The notes under the pieces were generated by a model. That model had not been told where the DNA came from. It searched no databases and saw nothing but the letters and a program-made list of their open reading frames with translations. From the NCBI GenBank assembly GCA_017472255.1, contig JAFUQU010000011.1:62001-126000 (forward strand): a stretch of DNA of 64,000 nucleotides, read 5' to 3'. Source of the stretch: Clostridia bacterium (GTDB taxonomy: Bacteria; Bacillota; Clostridia; Oscillospirales; CAG-272). Both the position numbers and the translations under genes were made by a program. Shown piece by piece: positions 16,152 to 24,917 of this stretch. Every line of letters begins with the position of its first letter. The stretch's first letter is position 1.

Positions 16152-16988
16152 ATGCAGATTCTGATATTTATGCCGATCGCCCTGGCGGCGGTCGGCATTC
16201 TTTTTCACTGGCTGTCCTTCCGCCGGAGCAGCTATGCGCGCATGACCGGAAGCGGCTGGCTGTCAACCATATGGAACGCCGGACGCAATGGCGAATATCT
16301 GCTCTGGCGGGAGCTGCGCCGCTTTGAAAAGCGGGGCGGGCGGTTTCTCATCAACTGCTACATTCCGAAGGGCGGGGATGAAACCACCGAAATCGATTTG
16401 CTGATGCTGACCGAAGCGGGGATATTTGTTTTCGAGAGCAAGAATTACGGCGGCTGGATCTTCGGCAGCGACCGAAGCTCATACTGGACACAGACTCTGC
16501 CCGCCGGACGGCGTGTGCGCAAGGAGAAGTTTTTCAACCCCATTTTGCAGAACGATCTCCACATCCGCCATCTGCGAGAACTGCTGGACGAGGAGATTCC
16601 GATGCACTCGGTAGTTGTGTTTTCGCCCCGGTGCGAGCTGAAAAGGCTGGATATCGAGCGGGACGACGTGACGGTGGTGCGCCGATCTGAACTTCGCCGC
16701 ACCATCGGAAGGCTTTCCCGTCTGACCCGGAATGCTCTTACGCCGGAGCAAATCGACGAAATCTTCCAACTTCTTTACCCATACACGCAGACTGACCCGT
16801 CGGTGAAAAGGAAACATATCGCCGACATCCGCGCGCACCACAAGCCGTCCCATGGCAGCGGCGTCTGCCCGCGATGCGGCGGCGCGCTGGTGCTTCGGAC
16901 GGTGAAGCAGGGGGAGCGACGGGGCGAACGATTCCTCGGCTGCGAGAATTTCCCCCGGTGCCGCTACACCGAGGGGCTGGGGGATTGA
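16152..16988 (+). CDS. Membrane-anchored NERD domain protein with C-terminal zinc ribbon
   Basis: A 278-residue protein: an N-terminal transmembrane helix (about residues 4-23), a NERD (nuclease-related) domain at about 45-160 containing GRNGEYLLWRELRRFEKRGGRF, TTEIDLLMLTEAGIFVFESKNYGGWIFGS, and a C-terminal C4 zinc finger of topoisomerase-I type (VCPRCGGALVLRTVKQGERR then FLGCENFPRCRY). The Asp and the E-S-K residues correspond to PD-(D/E)XK nuclease positions, so it may bind or cleave nucleic acid. The start is 4 bp after the rhamnosidase stop, with only a weak ribosome site (GGAG 15 bp upstream), so translation may be coupled to the upstream gene. Confidence 0.85.
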   Translation: MQILIFMPIALAAVGILFHWLSFRRSSYARMTGSGWLSTIWNAGRNGEYLLWRELRRFEKRGGRFLINCYIPKGGDETTEIDLLMLTEAGIFVFESKNYGGWIFGSDRSSYWTQTLPAGRRVRKEKFFNPILQNDLHIRHLRELLDEEIPMHSVVVFSPRCELKRLDIERDDVTVVRRSELRRTIGRLSRLTRNALTPEQIDEIFQLLYPYTQTDPSVKRKHIADIRAHHKPSHGSGVCPRCGGALVLRTVKQGERRGERFLGCENFPRCRYTEGLGD

Positions 16989-17078
16989 ATCTTTTTCTTT
17001 CCCCATACCGAACCAGCCGCCGATTTTCCACACTTATACATACAGAATCATGATTCCCCCGAAAATAGGAGCAGACAC

Positions 17079-18692
17079 ATGAACGACCTCTTTACCGACG
17101 AGCTAATCCTCAATACCTACCTTTTCTGCCAGAAGCGGCTGCGTCCGCAGGACGCGGAGGAATGCGCGCAGGATATCCTTTGCGAAGCATTGGCCGGACT
17201 GCGCGCCGCCGAGCACCGGGGACGGCAGATCGCCGCCTTTCATCCGTGGTACTGGACGCTGGCGCGCAACCGCCTGAACCTGTTTCTGCGGCTGAAATAC
17301 AACGGCGCGGCGCCGCTGGATGCGGTCAGCGGGTATTTAGCTTCCGGCGAGGATCCGCTGGACGGGCTGATTTCACAGGAGGAGGTCAGCGCGCTGAACT
17401 TCGCGCTGTCACGCCTATCGCGGCTTCATCGGGAAATTATCATCGAATACTACCTGCGCGAGCTTCCCATCGAAACCATCGCCCGCCGTCTGGATATCCC
17501 GGCGGGAACGGTCAAGCGGCGGCTGTTCGACGCGCGGGAAAATGTGAAAAGGAGTGTGGAAAATCACATGGAAACCATCGGAAGAAGCGCTTACGCCCCC
17601 GCCAGCCTGCAATTGTTTGGCACATACCAATTCCCGAAGTATCTTGACAAAATCAGCGACCTCATGACCAGGCAGATTTTCGCCGCCACGGCGAAATCCG
17701 CCCGCACCATCCGCGAAATCGCCGACGAAATCGGCGTTGCGCCGGTTTATTTTGAGGATAAAATCGACTATCTGCTGGAAAACCGGTTCCTCAAGGAAAC
17801 CTCTAACGGCAGGTACATCGCCGATTTCATCATCCTGCCAGCCCAGGCGAGCGCCGATTTCTGGTACGCCAGCACGAAGGTCTTTGAGCCGGTGGGCGGG
17901 GAAATTACCGCTGCCATCCGCTCGGTGGAGGATAAGCTCCGCGGATTGGGCTTTTACGGTTCTGACTTCGCGGAAGGCTATCTGATGTGGCTCTGGTACG
18001 TCTACGCCTGCCAGGGCATGAGCAACGTGATGCAGAGCGCTTACCGGGCGTCGAAGCCCGACGTTCCGGCAAGCAACGGCAAGGATTACTGCATCGAGGG
18101 CGTGGTCACCTACCCGGATGAGAAAATCATCCGCCCCGACGAGCCGCCGAAAGCCATCATGAACTGGAGCAACCTGCACAATCAATTCCGCACGTCCGAT
18201 TATCGGTTCATCGAGTTTGGCAATCTCTACGAGGCCGAGCCCTTCGGCGACCGGGACAGTGTGCTTACCGACGCCAACATCGGGCTGTTCATGCGGCTTT
18301 TCGACAATCCCTCGCTGGCGCTGACCGGCACCGACGAAGAAACCGCCGCCGGGCTTGTGGGGAAGGGCTTCCTTGAAAAGCGGGAGGGTGGTCTTTATCC
18401 GACGCTGCCGATCTTTACGCTGGAGCAGTGGAAGGAGATGCAGAATATCCTCACCGAGGCGGTTCAGCCCCTTTGCGGGCGGTATATGGAAAAAATCGCC
18501 GCGCTGGGTGAATCGATTCTGCTGCCCCACGTCCGCCCCGATCTGTATCACGAATACGTGAACTACACGATGCGGATTGCCTTCTGGCCGCTGCACAATG
18601 TGATGTGGTACGGCATGAACGCCGGGACGCTGGAAATCCCCGGGGATTACAGCCGTTCCGCCGCCTGCACGATGATTTGGTATAGGAAATAG
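17079..18692 (+). CDS. Sigma-70 family RNA polymerase sigma factor with a long C-terminal extension
   Basis: A 537-residue protein. Residues about 1-75 resemble region 2 (QDAEECAQDILCEALAGLRA, WYWTLARNRLNLFLR) and about 110-165 region 4 (LSRLHREIIIEYYLRELPIE then TIARRLDIPAGTVKRRLFDAR), so the N-terminal third is an ECF-like sigma factor. The remaining about 370 residues form an additional domain beginning with a second winged-helix-like segment (IREIADEIGVAPVYFEDKID then YLLENRFLKE) and ending in a tryptophan-rich region; this part may sense a signal. Ordinary ECF factors are about 180 residues. No anti-sigma gene is next to it. An intrinsic terminator follows at 18695-18726. Confidence 0.82.
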   Translation: MNDLFTDELILNTYLFCQKRLRPQDAEECAQDILCEALAGLRAAEHRGRQIAAFHPWYWTLARNRLNLFLRLKYNGAAPLDAVSGYLASGEDPLDGLISQEEVSALNFALSRLSRLHREIIIEYYLRELPIETIARRLDIPAGTVKRRLFDARENVKRSVENHMETIGRSAYAPASLQLFGTYQFPKYLDKISDLMTRQIFAATAKSARTIREIADEIGVAPVYFEDKIDYLLENRFLKETSNGRYIADFIILPAQASADFWYASTKVFEPVGGEITAAIRSVEDKLRGLGFYGSDFAEGYLMWLWYVYACQGMSNVMQSAYRASKPDVPASNGKDYCIEGVVTYPDEKIIRPDEPPKAIMNWSNLHNQFRTSDYRFIEFGNLYEAEPFGDRDSVLTDANIGLFMRLFDNPSLALTGTDEETAAGLVGKGFLEKREGGLYPTLPIFTLEQWKEMQNILTEAVQPLCGRYMEKIAALGESILLPHVRPDLYHEYVNYTMRIAFWPLHNVMWYGMNAGTLEIPGDYSRSAACTMIWYRK

Positions 18693-18694
18693 TA

Positions 18695-18726
18695 CACGCC
18701 CCCGAACCGTCAGGTTCGGGGGCGTG
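18695..18726. terminator. Bidirectional terminator
   Basis: A perfect 14-bp stem CACGCCCCCGAACC/GGTTCGGGGGCGTG with a GTCA loop between the convergent sigma factor and cysteine desulfurase genes. The downstream T-run is short. Confidence 0.8.
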
Positions 18727-18728
18727 CC

Positions 18729-19853
18729 TTATCGTATGGTTCCCAGCACCTCCGCCAGCCGGTCAACCTCGCCCACGGTGTTGAAACGGCCGAAGCTGAC
18801 GCGGACCGCGCCGTCTGTGCCGGTGGAAAGCCGCTTGTGTGCCAGCGGCGCGCAGTGGAAGCCGCTTCGCACGCAGATGCCGTGTTTGTTCAGCACGCCG
18901 CTTACCTCCGCCGAAGATTTCCCGGCGATGTTGAACAGCAGAATCGAGCCTTCCCATTCCGGCACATAGAGCGTTACCCGCTCGCCCAGCCGCTCCAGAT
19001 GCCTGCGCAGCCGACGAAAGAGCGAGGTTTCATGGATACGGATGGCGTCGATGTTCAGCGTTTCGATGCCCGCCCGCAGTCCGGCGATGGCGGGGACAGC
19101 CAATGTGCCGCCCTCGTCATGCTCGGGCAGAAAGTCCGGCATGGTCACTTCCAGCGAGTTTACGCCGTTGCCGCCCTCGATGAAGGTTCGCCGGGGCAGG
19201 GACACGCCGTGCTCGCTGAAAATCATCGCCGCCGAGCCTTGCAGACCGTACAGCCCCTTGTGTCCCGGGACGCAGAGAATGTCGATGTTGTCCGCTTCCA
19301 CGTCCAGCGGAAGAACGCCCGCCGCCTGCGCGCCGTCCACGATAAAGGGGATGTTCCGCTTCCGGCAAAGTTCGCCGATGGCGCGGATTGGGAGCGTCAC
19401 GCCGCAGACGTTGGACGCGGCGGTGCAGACGATCAGCGAGGCGGGAAGCTGTTCCCGGATGGACGCGAGGATGGCGGAAGTGCGCGCGTCGCCGTCGGGC
19501 AGCTCGGGATGGGTATCGAAGGTGCGCAGGTCGGCGGTGAGAGCGGCGGCCGGCCGGCGAACCGAATTGTGTTCCAGATCGCTGATCAGAATTCTGCCGA
19601 ATTTATACAGCGATTTCATGGCCATATTCAGCGCGTAGGTGGTGTTATAGGTGAAGACCACCCGCTCGGGCGCGGAGCCGAACAGCCCCGCCAGCGCCGA
19701 ACGGCAGGCGAAAACCTCCGCTTCCGCCGCCATGGACAGGCTGTGTGCGCTGCGCCCCGGATTGCCGCCCCACCTGCGGATGACCTCCGACGCCCGACGC
19801 TCGACCGAGAGGGGCTTTGGAAAGGTGGTGGCGGCGTTGTCGAAGTAAATCAT
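18729..19853 (-). CDS. Cysteine desulfurase (aminotransferase class V, CsdA/SufS-like)
   Basis: A 374-residue PLP enzyme taking sulfur (or selenium) from cysteine as a persulfide. It begins MIYFDNAATTFPKP, typical of the family; the PLP lysine is K199 in LCVPGHKGLYG, and the persulfide-carrying cysteine is C334 in ICVRSGFHCAPLAHK, a short active-site loop as in group II (SufS-like) enzymes. It is downstream of the small DUF3343 gene by 10 bp on the same strand, a pairing seen in several Firmicutes and annotated there as Se/S handling. There is no scaffold (SufU/IscU) gene here. Confidence 0.9.
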   Translation of the reverse strand: MIYFDNAATTFPKPLSVERRASEVIRRWGGNPGRSAHSLSMAAEAEVFACRSALAGLFGSAPERVVFTYNTTYALNMAMKSLYKFGRILISDLEHNSVRRPAAALTADLRTFDTHPELPDGDARTSAILASIREQLPASLIVCTAASNVCGVTLPIRAIGELCRKRNIPFIVDGAQAAGVLPLDVEADNIDILCVPGHKGLYGLQGSAAMIFSEHGVSLPRRTFIEGGNGVNSLEVTMPDFLPEHDEGGTLAVPAIAGLRAGIETLNIDAIRIHETSLFRRLRRHLERLGERVTLYVPEWEGSILLFNIAGKSSAEVSGVLNKHGICVRSGFHCAPLAHKRLSTGTDGAVRVSFGRFNTVGEVDRLAEVLGTIR

Positions 19854-19863
19854 AAATCCTCCA

Positions 19864-20079
19864 TTAAATCAGTCTGTGCTGCATTCCCGTTTTCCGGATG
19901 ATTGCCAGCGCGCGCTGGGCATCGCTTCGGCTGACGGACAGTCCGTAAGAGCAGCCCCCCGGCGTCAGCTCGGGACGCACACGCACAACCTGTGAGCCGA
20001 TTCCAGCGGCGCGCAGAAGCTCCTGCGCCTTCATGGCGTAGGTCATGGATGCCAGTGCGATGGTGGATGTGTTGGGCAT
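19864..20079 (-). CDS. DUF3343 putative Se/S carrier-like protein
   Basis: A 71-residue protein, MPNTSTIALASMTYAMKAQE..., with one conserved GGCSYGLSV motif (Cys43) and a following alternation of helix and strand that fits the DUF3343 fold. DUF3343 proteins commonly sit next to cysteine desulfurases and selenium genes, and the single cysteine in the G-G-C-x-Y-G motif could carry a persulfide or selenide; this function is inferred. A strong AGGAGGG site precedes the ATG at 20077-20079. It is the first gene of a two-gene operon with the desulfurase. Confidence 0.82.
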   Translation of the reverse strand: MPNTSTIALASMTYAMKAQELLRAAGIGSQVVRVRPELTPGGCSYGLSVSRSDAQRALAIIRKTGMQHRLI

Positions 20080-20230
20080 AAAAATCCCTCCTTGCTATAA
20101 TGCGTCCGCAGTACAGTGTATGCGGATTCGTACGGCAGGTGATAGTTTACAGTTTGTTCACGTGAATGTGCGCGCAAATTCATAATTTCATACGAATATA
20201 GTGGTAGAAACTACAAAAGGAGAGAACGCC

Positions 20231-22141
20231 ATGAAACGCTTCCTGCCCATTCTGCTGTTTTTGCTTACCCTTACTGCCTGCACATCGCCAAAAGAGGAAA
20301 ATTCTGCCACGTTCCGCGTCGAGGTCATCGAAACGATGGACGATTGGATGCGGGAATACCCGGATTACGACGCCGACGAGATGAGCCGCCTGTTCGGCGT
20401 GGACGTGACCGGGCTTCGGCAGAATCCGGACGGGAGCGGGGGCTTCCGGCTGTTGGCGGAGGGGGAGCTCGGCGATGCCCGGGTGTTCGCCGCCAACATT
20501 GGGGTGGCGGTGGAGCAGGACGGGCAGGTCAGCGTCATCGATGCGCCCTGCGAGATGACGGAAGCGCTGCTTGGCGATACACTCTGGTTGCTCGGCGACG
20601 GGCTTTACCAGCTCAATCTGCCCGCCGGGACGCTGGAAGGGCTGGTGCTGCCCGACGGTCACACGCCCTCGCTGCTGATTGAATTTGCCGGTTATGAGAT
20701 TGCCTACCAGACTTCCGACGGCATATGGGGCTGGCGGGACGGCGGGGCGGCGCTCCTCTGCGATTACGCTGCCTCCGACCTGACCGGGGCGTATGACGTG
20801 GAGGTGGTGTCGGCGGACGAGCTGATTACGGTCAGCCGGGCGCTGACGGGCAGCGGATACGAGCGTCTCCGCCTGACCCGGGTTCCCGCCGACACGCTGG
20901 CTTCGCGCACCAAGCTGACGCTGGCCGCGCTGCCCGACGCGGATGCGGTGCGCGCGCAGGTCATCGCCTTCAACCGGGCAAGCGCCGATTACCGCATCGA
21001 GATTGTGTCCTTCGAGCCGGATGTGAACGAGCGGGGGATTCCCGACAATGCGGGCGCAGTCACCCGCTTTAACGCGGAAATCGCGGGCAGCTTCGCGCCG
21101 GACATCCTCGTCATGAATCCCGCAGAACTGGGGCTGGATCTGGACAGTTACGCCGAAAAGGGTCTGTTCGCCGACCTTTATCCGCTGATGGACGCGGACG
21201 GGTACGATCGGGAGAATCTGATGGAATGCCAGCGGGAGTCTTTCTCGCTGGATGGCGGGCTTTACTGTGTGGCGACGCTATGCACGGTGGAGGCGGTGCT
21301 GGGCGGCGACGCTTACGATCATCTGCTGACGCTGGATGAGACGCTGGACGTGATCGATTCGCTGGACGAGGACGGCGTGCTGTACGAGCGGTTCTATTCC
21401 TGGAGCCTGACGGAGGAGCTGCTACTACACAGCCTTGGCGAATTTGTGGATTTTGAGAGCGGCGAGACCTCCTTCGACAGCGAAACCTTCCGCCGCTTCG
21501 CCGAGCTGTACCGAGAGATTGTGCAGGGGGAGCGAACCTTCGGCGGGACGCCAATCTTCCGGCGGGAGACGCTGCTGGATGAGATGTTCGATATCGCCCG
21601 GCTTCGCGTGCGGCTGAACGCCGACTCGCTGACGGTGGTGGGCTATCCCGGGCGGGGCGCTCTGCTGACGCCGCAGGTGATTATTGGCGTTGGCGGGAAG
21701 TCGGCGCATCAGGCGGCGGCGTGGGAATTCGTGAAGCTCTGCCTGTCGGACGAGTTTCTGCTTTCGTCGGGCGGAATCAGCCGCATCCGCCCGGTGACGC
21801 GGAGCGCCTTCGACGCGGCGGTGGCGGATAATCTGGGGAAATATTACTTCGTCGGCGAAAACGGCATGGGCATTATTTCCGACAAACCCTACGGCGAGCC
21901 GGAGATAAGCGGCTGGAACGACTTGATTGGCGCGGGACGTGTGGTTTTGCTGGACGACAGCGTGGCGGAGGAGCTGGCGGAGATTATCGCCTCGGCGAGG
22001 GCGGTGCGGGGGATTGAGCGGCGGATGCTCACCGTCGTGCAGGAGGAGCTGTCCGCCTACGCCGCCGGACGGGGGACGCTGGACGACGCGGTGCGGATCA
22101 TCGACGACCGGGTGTCAACGGTGTATAATGAACAAAAGTGA
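20231..22141 (+). CDS. Large lipoprotein with C-terminal extracellular solute-binding domain (tandem copy 1)
   Basis: A 636-residue lipoprotein. The lipobox LTLTAC puts the anchor at Cys17. Residues about 30-235 form a beta-rich N-terminal domain of unknown role. From about 240 (LTLAALPDADAVRAQVIAFN) the remainder looks like a family-1 solute-binding protein (VTRFNAEIAGSFAPDILVMN, a later KYYFVGENGMG, and the closing DDRVSTVYNEQK). The next gene is a paralogue with the same plan. The ATG at 20231 with AAAGGAGAGAACGCC was preferred over an upstream in-frame codon at 20201. No permease genes accompany the pair. Confidence 0.8.
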   Translation: MKRFLPILLFLLTLTACTSPKEENSATFRVEVIETMDDWMREYPDYDADEMSRLFGVDVTGLRQNPDGSGGFRLLAEGELGDARVFAANIGVAVEQDGQVSVIDAPCEMTEALLGDTLWLLGDGLYQLNLPAGTLEGLVLPDGHTPSLLIEFAGYEIAYQTSDGIWGWRDGGAALLCDYAASDLTGAYDVEVVSADELITVSRALTGSGYERLRLTRVPADTLASRTKLTLAALPDADAVRAQVIAFNRASADYRIEIVSFEPDVNERGIPDNAGAVTRFNAEIAGSFAPDILVMNPAELGLDLDSYAEKGLFADLYPLMDADGYDRENLMECQRESFSLDGGLYCVATLCTVEAVLGGDAYDHLLTLDETLDVIDSLDEDGVLYERFYSWSLTEELLLHSLGEFVDFESGETSFDSETFRRFAELYREIVQGERTFGGTPIFRRETLLDEMFDIARLRVRLNADSLTVVGYPGRGALLTPQVIIGVGGKSAHQAAAWEFVKLCLSDEFLLSSGGISRIRPVTRSAFDAAVADNLGKYYFVGENGMGIISDKPYGEPEISGWNDLIGAGRVVLLDDSVAEELAEIIASARAVRGIERRMLTVVQEELSAYAAGRGTLDDAVRIIDDRVSTVYNEQK

Positions 22142-22149
22142 GGTGCAAT

Positions 22150-24393
22150 ATGAAAATACTGGCAATATTTGCGCTCCTGCTCTGCCTGCTGACCGGATGT
22201 GAGCAGGCGGACGAGCCGGTGGAAACCGCGCGCTCCACCGTCTATCGCTCGGAGAAGGTCGCGCTCCCCGAGAATTTCAGCCCGACCATCGGCGGCATCA
22301 GCACATCGGGCGGACGGGTCTGCGTGCCCGGCTGGTTCACGGGTGCCAAGACGGTGGACGGGCAGTACCGGCAGATTTTCTCCGTTGACGAAACCGGCGG
22401 CAATCCCCGCCTTGACGACCTGCGCGCGTCGGAGGACGGGATGCGGGTGGGCGGCATCACCTATATGCCGGACGGCGGCAGGTACGTGGTCGAGTATCAG
22501 CTGGGCGATGCCTGCTACGAGCGGATGTCGGTGCTGCGATACGACGCGGAGGGTGCTGTCGCCGCATCCTACGACTGCGAGACGCTGTTCGGGCTGGATA
22601 TTTCCCGGCTGAAGGTCGATTTAGCGGGAGACGGCGGCTTTTCCATCGTCGGTGTGTTCGAGGAGGAACAGCTGGTGATCGTTTCCAGCACCGGTATCGC
22701 GGTGATCGAAGGCGAGAGCCAACGCCGCATCGACAGCCGCTATGAGATCACCGGCGCCGTCATGAGCCGGGGACGGCTGATCGTGATTTATGAGAAAAAC
22801 AAAAAATCCGCCGCATCCTATGTTGATCTGGAAGCAGGCGAATTCGGCGGAGACTTGACGCTGCCCGAGGGGATTTCTGGGCGGCTGATGGGGCTGGAGG
22901 GCTACGATTTAGGGGTGCAGAACAGCACCGGCGTGTACGGTCTTCGTGAAACCGAGTCGGGCTGGAATGTGGTCGAGGTCTGCGATTTTGTTGCGTCGGA
23001 CGTGGTGGGAAGCATGGTTTACGGCTTCGCGGTGCTGACGGAGGACTGTTTCTACGCCCTGACCCGCAACGAAATCACCCGCGAAACCGAGCTTTGGCGG
23101 ATGACGCGGCTGGACAATCCTCCCGAAAAGCAGGTGCTGACCATCGCCGCGCTGATGGATTACGACGCCTATCTCCAGCAGGCGGTGGTGGATTTCAATC
23201 GGACGAGCGATACCTATCGTTTTGAGATCGTCAGCTACACCGCTGTCAAGGAAAACGGCGCGTTCGACACGCAGACGGCTTCCAGCCGCTTCAACGCCGA
23301 CATCGCCGCCGGGAACATCCCGGACGTGGTGATGCTGCCCGCCGGAATGCCCACCTCCGCCGCCGATTACGCAAGGCAGGGACTTTTCTGCGACTTATAC
23401 GGGCTGATGACCGATGCCGAGCAGGCGAATCTGCTGGAGAGTGTGCGGGAATACGGCGAAACGGACGGGCGGCTCTGCTATCTGGCGGTGCAGTCCACAG
23501 CGACCACGCAGGTCTGCGATGGGCGCTGGTGGGAGAGTACGGGCGGCGGCGAACTGACGCTGGAACGGGTGATGAATCTGCTGGAGAGCGAGGACGTGCG
23601 GCTGGCGGACAATCCGCGCACGCTGCTCCGGGACACGCTGCAATACAGCTTACACGAGTTCATCGACGGGGAGGGGAAGACCTCCTTCACGAGCGAAAAA
23701 TTTCTGCGCTTCCTTGATCTGTACAAACGTGCGGCGGACGGGGAGTTCGACCACAGCGTCGAGACCGAAAAGGACGACGATCGGGCGGTGTATCGGGAGG
23801 GCAAGCTGCGCATCTCCCAGCTGCGCGTGGACGGGCTATACCGCTACTACAGCGCGCGGAAAAATTACGAAACGGATTCGCTCAAAGTGCTGGGCTATCC
23901 CGGTGAGAATGGGAATACCACTCTGCTGTCGCCGAATCTGATCTGGGGCATCACCCAGGCGTGCGAGGCGAAGGAGGCGGCGTGGGCGCTGCTGAAAATC
24001 CGTATTTCGGACGATTACGTGATGAACTACAGCCGCACGCTGCCGCTGGTCACATACAGCGCGCTGGACGTCTATCTGTCGAATGAGATGGAAAAATATT
24101 ACTTCCTCTGCCATGAGGGCCGGGGCTACACCTCGGGGCTGCCCATCGACGCCGCCGACGGCGAAGCGGTCATGGGCAAGCCGGGCGAGGTGGTTCGCCC
24201 GACAGCGGCCGACGCGGCGATGCTTCGCTCAATGGCCGAATCCGCCCGGACGCTGCCCGACCTGCACCGCGAAGTGATGCTCATCATCTCCGAAGAGCTA
24301 TGGAACTTCGCCCAGGAAGCCCGTTACTCCGCTCCCGAAATCGCCGAAATCATCAACAACCGCGTGTCGATTGTTTATAATGAGCGAAAGTGA
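22150..24393 (+). CDS. Large lipoprotein with beta-rich N-terminal and solute-binding C-terminal domains (tandem copy 2)
   Basis: A 747-residue lipoprotein paralogous to the gene before it. Signal peptide MKILAIFALLLCLLTGC anchors at Cys17. Residues about 30-325 show propeller-like beta repeats (GISTSGGRVCVPGWF, GGITYMPDGGRYVVEYQ, GAVMSRGRLIVIYE). From about 330 (LTIAALMDYDAYLQQAVVDFN) follows the solute-binding domain with SRFNADIAAGNIPDVVML and the same terminal motif NNRVSIVYNERK. The ATG at 22150 has GAGGTG 6 bp upstream and lies 8 bp after the previous stop, so the two are co-transcribed and probably act together at the cell surface. Confidence 0.8.
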   Translation: MKILAIFALLLCLLTGCEQADEPVETARSTVYRSEKVALPENFSPTIGGISTSGGRVCVPGWFTGAKTVDGQYRQIFSVDETGGNPRLDDLRASEDGMRVGGITYMPDGGRYVVEYQLGDACYERMSVLRYDAEGAVAASYDCETLFGLDISRLKVDLAGDGGFSIVGVFEEEQLVIVSSTGIAVIEGESQRRIDSRYEITGAVMSRGRLIVIYEKNKKSAASYVDLEAGEFGGDLTLPEGISGRLMGLEGYDLGVQNSTGVYGLRETESGWNVVEVCDFVASDVVGSMVYGFAVLTEDCFYALTRNEITRETELWRMTRLDNPPEKQVLTIAALMDYDAYLQQAVVDFNRTSDTYRFEIVSYTAVKENGAFDTQTASSRFNADIAAGNIPDVVMLPAGMPTSAADYARQGLFCDLYGLMTDAEQANLLESVREYGETDGRLCYLAVQSTATTQVCDGRWWESTGGGELTLERVMNLLESEDVRLADNPRTLLRDTLQYSLHEFIDGEGKTSFTSEKFLRFLDLYKRAADGEFDHSVETEKDDDRAVYREGKLRISQLRVDGLYRYYSARKNYETDSLKVLGYPGENGNTTLLSPNLIWGITQACEAKEAAWALLKIRISDDYVMNYSRTLPLVTYSALDVYLSNEMEKYYFLCHEGRGYTSGLPIDAADGEAVMGKPGEVVRPTAADAAMLRSMAESARTLPDLHREVMLIISEELWNFAQEARYSAPEIAEIINNRVSIVYNERK

Positions 24394-24401
24394 ATAATAA
24401 T

Positions 24402-24438
24402 GCGGGGAAAACTTTTTTGGAAAAAATGTTTTCCCCGC
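24402..24438 (+). terminator. Terminator-like hairpin after the tandem lipoproteins
   Basis: An 11-bp stem GCGGGGAAAAC/GTTTTCCCCGC with an inner T6/A6 extension. A strict downstream T-run is lacking. Confidence 0.6.
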
Positions 24439-24480
24439 GCCCCTTTCAAAAAACTTTATATATTGGGGTAAATATAGGCG

Positions 24481-24732
24481 TTAGGAAGGCAGCTTAGTGT
24501 CGAGAAGTACGCCGGGCGAAATATTCAATGCGTCAGCGATATTGTAGAAAATATCCAGAGAAAACGCCTGAATAATATTCGGCGCTTCAATGATGCTTAG
24601 CTGGGAACGGCTGATGCCAGCTTTTTCTGCCAACTGCTCCTGTGTCATTCCGCGAAGCTTACGGTAATGGGCAATCGTCAAACCCAATTCAAAAAATCGG
24701 TCACGGTTTTTGAAATCCATTTCTTTACTCAT
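24481..24732 (-). CDS. XRE family HTH transcriptional regulator
   Basis: An 83-residue Cro/C1-type regulator. The helix-turn-helix is at about residues 17-42 (IAHYRKLRGMTQEQLAEKAGISRSQ...), followed by a helical tail about 35 residues long that may dimerise. The ATG at 24730-24732 has GAGGT 10 bp upstream. A longer frame to 24771 overlaps a probable -10 box (TATAAT, 24768-24763) and was rejected. The gene is divergent from the SLOG protein gene, and palindromes in the shared AT-rich region (24829-24848, 24867-24882) are candidate operators. The region is clearly more AT-rich than its surroundings. Confidence 0.85.
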   Translation of the reverse strand: MSKEMDFKNRDRFFELGLTIAHYRKLRGMTQEQLAEKAGISRSQLSIIEAPNIIQAFSLDIFYNIADALNISPGVLLDTKLPS

Positions 24733-24828
24733 GCTGGTGTACCTCATCAATTTACTAATAGTATTATACATTTTTTATGGGTGAAATACCAGCGAAGTGA
24801 TTAAGCTAAAATTTATACAATTATTCTA

Positions 24829-24857
24829 TTGCTTAAATATAAAAGCAATGTTATAAT
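24829..24857 (+). promoter_or_regulatory. Sigma-A promoter of the SLOG gene with overlapping inverted repeat
   Basis: TTGCTT (24829-24834), 17-bp spacer, TATAAT (24852-24857). The -35 box is the left half of the inverted repeat TTGCTT-n8-AAGCAA (24829-24848), which would allow a repressor to cover it. Confidence 0.75.
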
Positions 24858-24866
24858 ATATTTGTA

Positions 24867-24882
24867 TTCTGCTTAAGCAGAA
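24867..24882. promoter_or_regulatory. Perfect 16-bp palindrome, candidate XRE operator
   Basis: TTCTGCTTAAGCAGAA lies 9 bp after the -10 box of the SLOG promoter, at the predicted transcription start. It shares GCTTAA with the inverted repeat over the -35 box. A divergent XRE gene next door is the natural candidate binder. Confidence 0.55.
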
Positions 24883-24917
24883 AAACAAATATTCAAATAT
24901 AAGGATGGTACAATGCA

